Part shown: positions 32,684-35,584 of the stretch, piece by piece
How the letters are laid out: the number at the start of each line of letters is the position of its first letter
Position numbering within the stretch: position 1 is the stretch's first letter
Origin: Lachnospiraceae bacterium
GTDB lineage: Bacteria > Bacillota > Clostridia > Lachnospirales > Lachnospiraceae
Length of the DNA stretch: 35,584 nucleotides
Direction of reading: 5' to 3'
NCBI GenBank assembly: GCA_016293925.1
Contig: JAEDCX010000014.1
Location: 1-35,584, forward strand
The notes under the pieces: model-generated
What the model was told of the DNA's origin: nothing
Databases searched by the model: none
The model's input: only the letters and a program-made list of their open reading frames with translations
Made by a program: the position numbers and the translations under genes

Positions 32684-32947
32684 GATTTCTTTTTCTTTGA
32701 AATAGTAATAGTAATCCCCTGCGATTCCTGCTTAACAGAAAAAGCAAAGGGTAGTGGGTAGTCCCGCTGTGATTCCTGCTTAACAGAAAAAGCAAAGGAA
32801 TCGCAGCGGGACTACAGATGATCAAGAAAACATAGGAATTGCAGGAAACCACAGGAGTCTCAAGAAAACGTAGGAATTACAAGGAAAGCACAGGAATCTC
32901 AGGGAAATGTAGGAATTACAAGGGACTACAGAAATCTCAAGAAATAT
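32684..32947. repeat. Tandem array of about 38-bp units in two orientations
   Basis: The array starts right after the membrane protein stop. Four degenerate units read on the plus strand: 32796-32833, 32834-32871, 32872-32910 and 32911-32947, each beginning AGGAAT. Before them are two units in the opposite orientation (about 32684-32730 and 32758-32777), with the 28-bp sequence at 32723-32750 repeated exactly at 32771-32798. No gene is supported in this 530-base gap. Confidence 0.75.
32758..32815. repeat. Long hairpin at the array centre
   Basis: The arms 32758-32777 and 32796-32815 are 20 bases long and pair throughout with one G-U pair, around an 18-base loop that itself has GCTT/AAGC ends. 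It forms where inverted and direct units meet. There is no T tract, so it is not a standard terminator. Confidence 0.85.
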
Positions 32948-32965
32948 ATTTGCAGGGAATGCAGA

Positions 32966-32999
32966 GCATGTTTGGTAGATATACGGAACATGCTTTTTT
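32966..32999 (+). terminator. Intrinsic terminator upstream of the HTH-kinase module
   Basis: GCATGTT (32966-32972) pairs with AACATGC (32987-32993) around a 14-nt loop and is followed by six T. It closes the trpS-lactonase-membrane protein unit, past the repeat array. Confidence 0.75.
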
Positions 33000-33044
33000 G
33001 TTGCAAAAACTTTGGACTGATAGTCCGAAAAGAAATGGACTTTG

Positions 33045-33074
33045 TTGACGTATATCAGTATCTCAAAGTAAAAT
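33045..33074 (+). promoter_or_regulatory. Possible promoter of the HTH-kinase operon
   Basis: TTGACG (33045-33050), an 18-base spacer and TAAAAT (33069-33074) lie about 140 bases before the HTH gene. A small hairpin GGACT/AGTCC (33014-33018, 33022-33026) is just upstream. I see no other clear element between 33075 and 33214. Confidence 0.45.
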
Positions 33075-33214
33075 CAATAATTAGAATTACTATGATAACG
33101 AGAGAGTTTAAAATGATATTTGCTAAATGATACGCAGATTTGCATTCATTTCTTTATACTACGAACAAAAAGAGGAATGATGTGGATGAAAAGTAGGAAT
33201 TGAGGAATTCTGAT

Positions 33215-33631
33215 ATGAAAATCGATACCAAAGAACTGATGAATAAACTTGTATCAGAGAAGGATATAAAGACTTTCTTGGAGAAATATGAAGAAGAATT
33301 GTATAAGATTAGTCTGACGGATCTGCTGAACAGTTATCTTGCCAAAAAGGATATTGCAGTAGGCGATGTGGCGAGAAGATCAGGACAGGGTGATTACGCA
33401 TATAAGGTCTTTAACGGAACCAGGAAACCCAGCCGGGATGTGCTGATATCAATTGGGATTGGTATGCATTTGTCTCTTGATGAGATGCAGATGCTCCTGC
33501 GTGTATCCAAATTTGCCAGTTTAGATCCAAGGGATAGACGGGATTCCATCATCCTCTATGCGCTTAATTCCGACTTTATGATTGAAAAGATTAATGCGTT
33601 GCTTGAAGAGATGGGAGAGAACAAACTTTAG
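33215..33631 (+). CDS. Helix-turn-helix protein paired with a kinase
   Basis: The 138-residue protein has an N-terminal coil (residues 1-40, KELMNKLVSEKDIKTFLEKYEEELYKI), then a helix-turn-helix-like core (about 41-100; LLNSYLAKKDIAVGDVARRSG, YAYKVFNGTRKPSRDVLISIGIGM) as in XRE/Cro proteins. A helical tail follows. It is likely a small DNA-binding regulator or adaptor. The ATG at 33215 has GAGGAA at good spacing; a TTG at 33200 is in frame. It ends 9 bases before the kinase gene, a two-gene arrangement seen in several Clostridia. It may control this operon or relay a signal to the kinase; both are inference. Confidence 0.75.
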   Translation: MKIDTKELMNKLVSEKDIKTFLEKYEEELYKISLTDLLNSYLAKKDIAVGDVARRSGQGDYAYKVFNGTRKPSRDVLISIGIGMHLSLDEMQMLLRVSKFASLDPRDRRDSIILYALNSDFMIEKINALLEEMGENKL

Positions 33632-33640
33632 GGGGAGAAA

Positions 33641-34984
33641 ATGACTGAGGGAGAAAAATACAGGCTGTCTTTGTATCAGACAGTGGAAGTTGTTCATGAA
33701 ACCGATGCCGGAAGGGTTGAGAAAGTAGTCAATTCACTGGATGGATTAACTTATATCAAGAAAACCTATCCTGCGGACAGGCGGGAAGTATTTCGTGAAC
33801 TGGTGCAAATTGAAAGCGATTATTTGCCCAAAGTGCACGAGTTTTTCTTTGGAGAGGATACGATTGTTATTGAACAGTATATTGAAGGCACTACGCTTCA
33901 GGATAAAATGACGCGCGGTGAATGTTTGGCTGAATCGGAGATTCGAAGGTGCTTTGAAGACGTATGTCACGGATTGTTGGACTTACATAAGCATGGAATC
34001 ATTCATAGGGACGTTAAGCCGGGCAATATCATTGTGGACGCTTCCGGCAAAGCATATTTGATTGATTTTAGTATTGCAAGAGTATTGGATCAACAACAGG
34101 AACGTGATACGGAATGCTTTGGAACGATAGGGTATGCTGCACCGGAACAATATGGTTTCTCACAGAGTGACTACCGAAGTGATATCTATGCACTGGGAAA
34201 TACAATGAACAAAATTGTAGGAAGTACAAAGATATCTAAGAGACTACGAATACTGATTGACCGATGTCTTCTTTTTGATCCGAATCAGAGGATCCAGAAC
34301 TGCACTACTATCCTGAAACGGCTTCAGAAAAAAAGAAAAGCAAGATGGGTTGTGTTGTCGATTGTTGTAATCGGGATATGCGCATCGCTCTTTCTCGTTC
34401 TTTATCAGGGCAATAAGGAGAATAAAAGCCCGGTTAGCCTGCTTCCTGTGGAGAGCAGCAGAATCGTCATGATCTATACTCCTGAAGTAGTTGACGAATG
34501 TATCCGGGTAGAGGACGGGCAGTGTGTTAACGGAAATATTCTGCTTGGTGGGGAGAAACCGATTTCTATCTCTACGCAGCTAAATGAGAAAACCATGACT
34601 GTGGATATAGAGAATAGCCATTTTGAACTGATATTTGACAGTGACATCTCTACACAAAGTTATGATCAATCGCGTGTTTTCGGAGAATTGTTTCTATGGG
34701 ATATGAATCAGGATGGTACCAAAGAAATTCTGGCGATTCTGGCGGACGGATTGACGTATACGGGTTCAGACGGTGACCACACACTCCTAAACGGGAGTTC
34801 CGCATGGGTGATTTATCAAACAGGAGAAAACACCTATGATCTGGCGGATGGTAATATCATCACGATGTTTGACTTCCCCTCAATCTATGATGCACAGAGC
34901 GGTTGTGTCTGGGGCGAATTCCCACTCTATTATCAGCTTCAGGACGGGAAATTAGTCGAGAGAGACTTGAGGGAGGATGATTGA
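33641..34984 (+). CDS. Transmembrane Ser/Thr protein kinase (Hanks type)
   Basis: The 447-residue protein has a cytoplasmic kinase domain (about 1-230) with Lys40 (YIKK), the catalytic HRDVKPGN (His122 to Asn129, Asp124), the metal-binding DFS (Asp142; usually DFG), GTIGYAAPEQ and SDIYALG. The ATP-binding glycine loop near the N-terminus is not recognisable, and the small lobe is short. A transmembrane helix follows (about 236-256). The outer domain of about 190 residues carries D354-M-N-Q-D-G, similar to calcium loops of FG-GAP-like repeats, and resembles no PASTA sensor. The core catalytic residues suggest activity. The ATG follows AGGGGGAG, 9 bases after the HTH gene. Bases are more AT-rich than upstream genes. 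Confidence 0.85.
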   Translation: MTEGEKYRLSLYQTVEVVHETDAGRVEKVVNSLDGLTYIKKTYPADRREVFRELVQIESDYLPKVHEFFFGEDTIVIEQYIEGTTLQDKMTRGECLAESEIRRCFEDVCHGLLDLHKHGIIHRDVKPGNIIVDASGKAYLIDFSIARVLDQQQERDTECFGTIGYAAPEQYGFSQSDYRSDIYALGNTMNKIVGSTKISKRLRILIDRCLLFDPNQRIQNCTTILKRLQKKRKARWVVLSIVVIGICASLFLVLYQGNKENKSPVSLLPVESSRIVMIYTPEVVDECIRVEDGQCVNGNILLGGEKPISISTQLNEKTMTVDIENSHFELIFDSDISTQSYDQSRVFGELFLWDMNQDGTKEILAILADGLTYTGSDGDHTLLNGSSAWVIYQTGENTYDLADGNIITMFDFPSIYDAQSGCVWGEFPLYYQLQDGKLVERDLREDD

Positions 34985-35086
34985 TGGATGAGGATTAAAA
35001 TATGCAATAATTTGATATAAGTACTCTTGTGCTTTGTGTTTTTTTACCTTGTTGAAGTAGATGAGGATACGAGGAGGTTGAAAGTG

Positions 35087-35479
35087 ATGAAAGTAGTGTG
35101 TGATAAGTGTTATGGAACGGATATTGTAAAAGAAAACGGGGTATATGTATGTAAAACCTGTGGAAACAAAGGTATGGATGAAGAAACAAATACGTCAAAG
35201 CAACTGATGTACACCAACTATACACCAGTGAACCGGGTAGTTAGAAATTCAAAAGTTCCTGCTATTCTAAGTCTGGTATTTGGAATACTCGCCCTGATTT
35301 TTTTGATAGGATATTACGAATCTTATGATGATTTTTATGGTGTATCGGCGATTCTTCTCGGAATTGCTGGAACAATTCTCGGGATATTTGGCTGGACCAA
35401 AAGATATGGACGAGGAATGGGAATCGCGGGAACTATATGCAGTAGTCTTTCGCTTTTTGTTGCTTTTGCCATTTGGTAA
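35087..35479 (+). CDS. Zinc-ribbon, DUF4190-like membrane protein
   Basis: The 130-residue protein begins with a four-cysteine zinc ribbon (CDKC and CKTC, residues 5-25). A polar linker follows, then three hydrophobic segments (about 56-75, 83-103 and 108-129) with the Gly/Ile-rich pattern LSLVFGILALIF and SAILLGIAGTILGIFGW typical of DUF4190-type domains. The ribbon should face the cytoplasm. The ATG at 35087 is set by GAGGAGG 9 bases upstream; open frame before it is not credible. It lies 102 bases after the kinase and may belong to the same module. Confidence 0.75.
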   Translation: MKVVCDKCYGTDIVKENGVYVCKTCGNKGMDEETNTSKQLMYTNYTPVNRVVRNSKVPAILSLVFGILALIFLIGYYESYDDFYGVSAILLGIAGTILGIFGWTKRYGRGMGIAGTICSSLSLFVAFAIW

Positions 35480-35522
35480 AGAAATAAATATAAGAAATCT
35501 ACGTGTGAAAGGAAAGAAAAAT

Positions 35523-35584
35523 ATGAAAAATACGAAAAGAATCGCTGTCCTTATTCTGTGCACAGTGATGTGTCTGTGTTTTGT
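35523..35584 (+). CDS. Start of a secreted protein or lipoprotein (3' partial)
   Basis: The frame opens with ATG at 35523, preceded by AAAGGAAAG, and runs off the window after 20 codons. The visible residues (MKNTKRIAVLILC, then TVMCLCF) have the basic start and hydrophobic core of a signal peptide. Cysteines are present, but whether one is a lipobox cannot be seen. Function is unknown. Confidence 0.55.
   Translation, partial: MKNTKRIAVLILCTVMCLCF

Noticed and set aside
32684..32947. CRISPR array
   Set aside because: Units are adjacent and degenerate, with no unique spacers between constant repeats, and no cas genes are nearby.
32839..33048. A 69-codon open frame in the repeat region
   Set aside because: Its product simply repeats the 38-bp array (RKRRNYKESTG, GKCRNYKG) and crosses the terminator at 32966-32999.

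Overview
The window looks like chromosomal DNA from an anaerobic, endospore-forming Clostridia member, most likely Lachnospiraceae. The evidence is spoIVA with a sigma-E-like promoter, a GerA/SpoVAF-family germination protein, an oxygen-sensitive class III ribonucleotide reductase with its activase, a [FeFe]-hydrogenase-like protein, strong GGAGG-type ribosome sites, and mixed ATG/GTG/TTG starts. No rRNA, tRNA, CRISPR array, phage or insertion sequence was seen. The taxonomic call is inference from gene content.

Layout. (1) 1-954: the end of a hybrid sensor kinase (receiver plus HPt domain) whose 5' part lies outside the window. (2) 5568-963, minus strand: a four-gene ABC export cassette made of an ATPase, a membrane protein with a Gln/Pro tandem-repeat tail, and two permeases. 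(3) 5761-8742: spoIVA and an NCS2 purine permease. (4) 8961-15240: a tight seven-gene run of purine nucleoside phosphorylase, amidohydrolase deaminase, membrane-anchored MutS-like ATPase, RNase HI, a small membrane protein, a YjjG-like HAD phosphatase and a WYL regulator. (5) 15457-18701: nrdD-nrdG-dut, a dNTP-supply operon behind a near-consensus promoter overlapped by two NrdR-like boxes. (6) 18821-21911: a SpoVAF-like germination protein and a sodium:solute symporter. (7) 22066-26999: a group B-like [FeFe] hydrogenase, gltX and a UvrD-like helicase whose end overlaps a convergent DUF1292 gene. (8) 27337-32683: a GH13-fold protein that has lost its catalytic residues, a DUF5662-like protein, trpS, a lactonase-fold beta-propeller and a membrane protein. 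(9) 32684-35584: a two-orientation repeat array, a terminator, then a helix-turn-helix / transmembrane kinase / zinc-ribbon module and the start of a secreted protein.

How the genes fit together. Purine uptake, nucleoside phosphorolysis and deamination sit next to a nucleic-acid maintenance pair (MutS-like, RNase HI) and a nucleotidase-like phosphatase. This is followed by anaerobic dNTP synthesis and dUTP removal, so 7-19 kb is rich in nucleotide metabolism. Sporulation genes are scattered singly.

The most unusual items are the catalytically dead GH13 protein, the asparagine receiver domain, the membrane MutS-like ATPase, the Ser-rich helicase tail produced by antisense overlap, the ribosome site buried in a terminator-like hairpin before the SpoVAF-like gene, and the repeat array bordering the HTH-kinase module.
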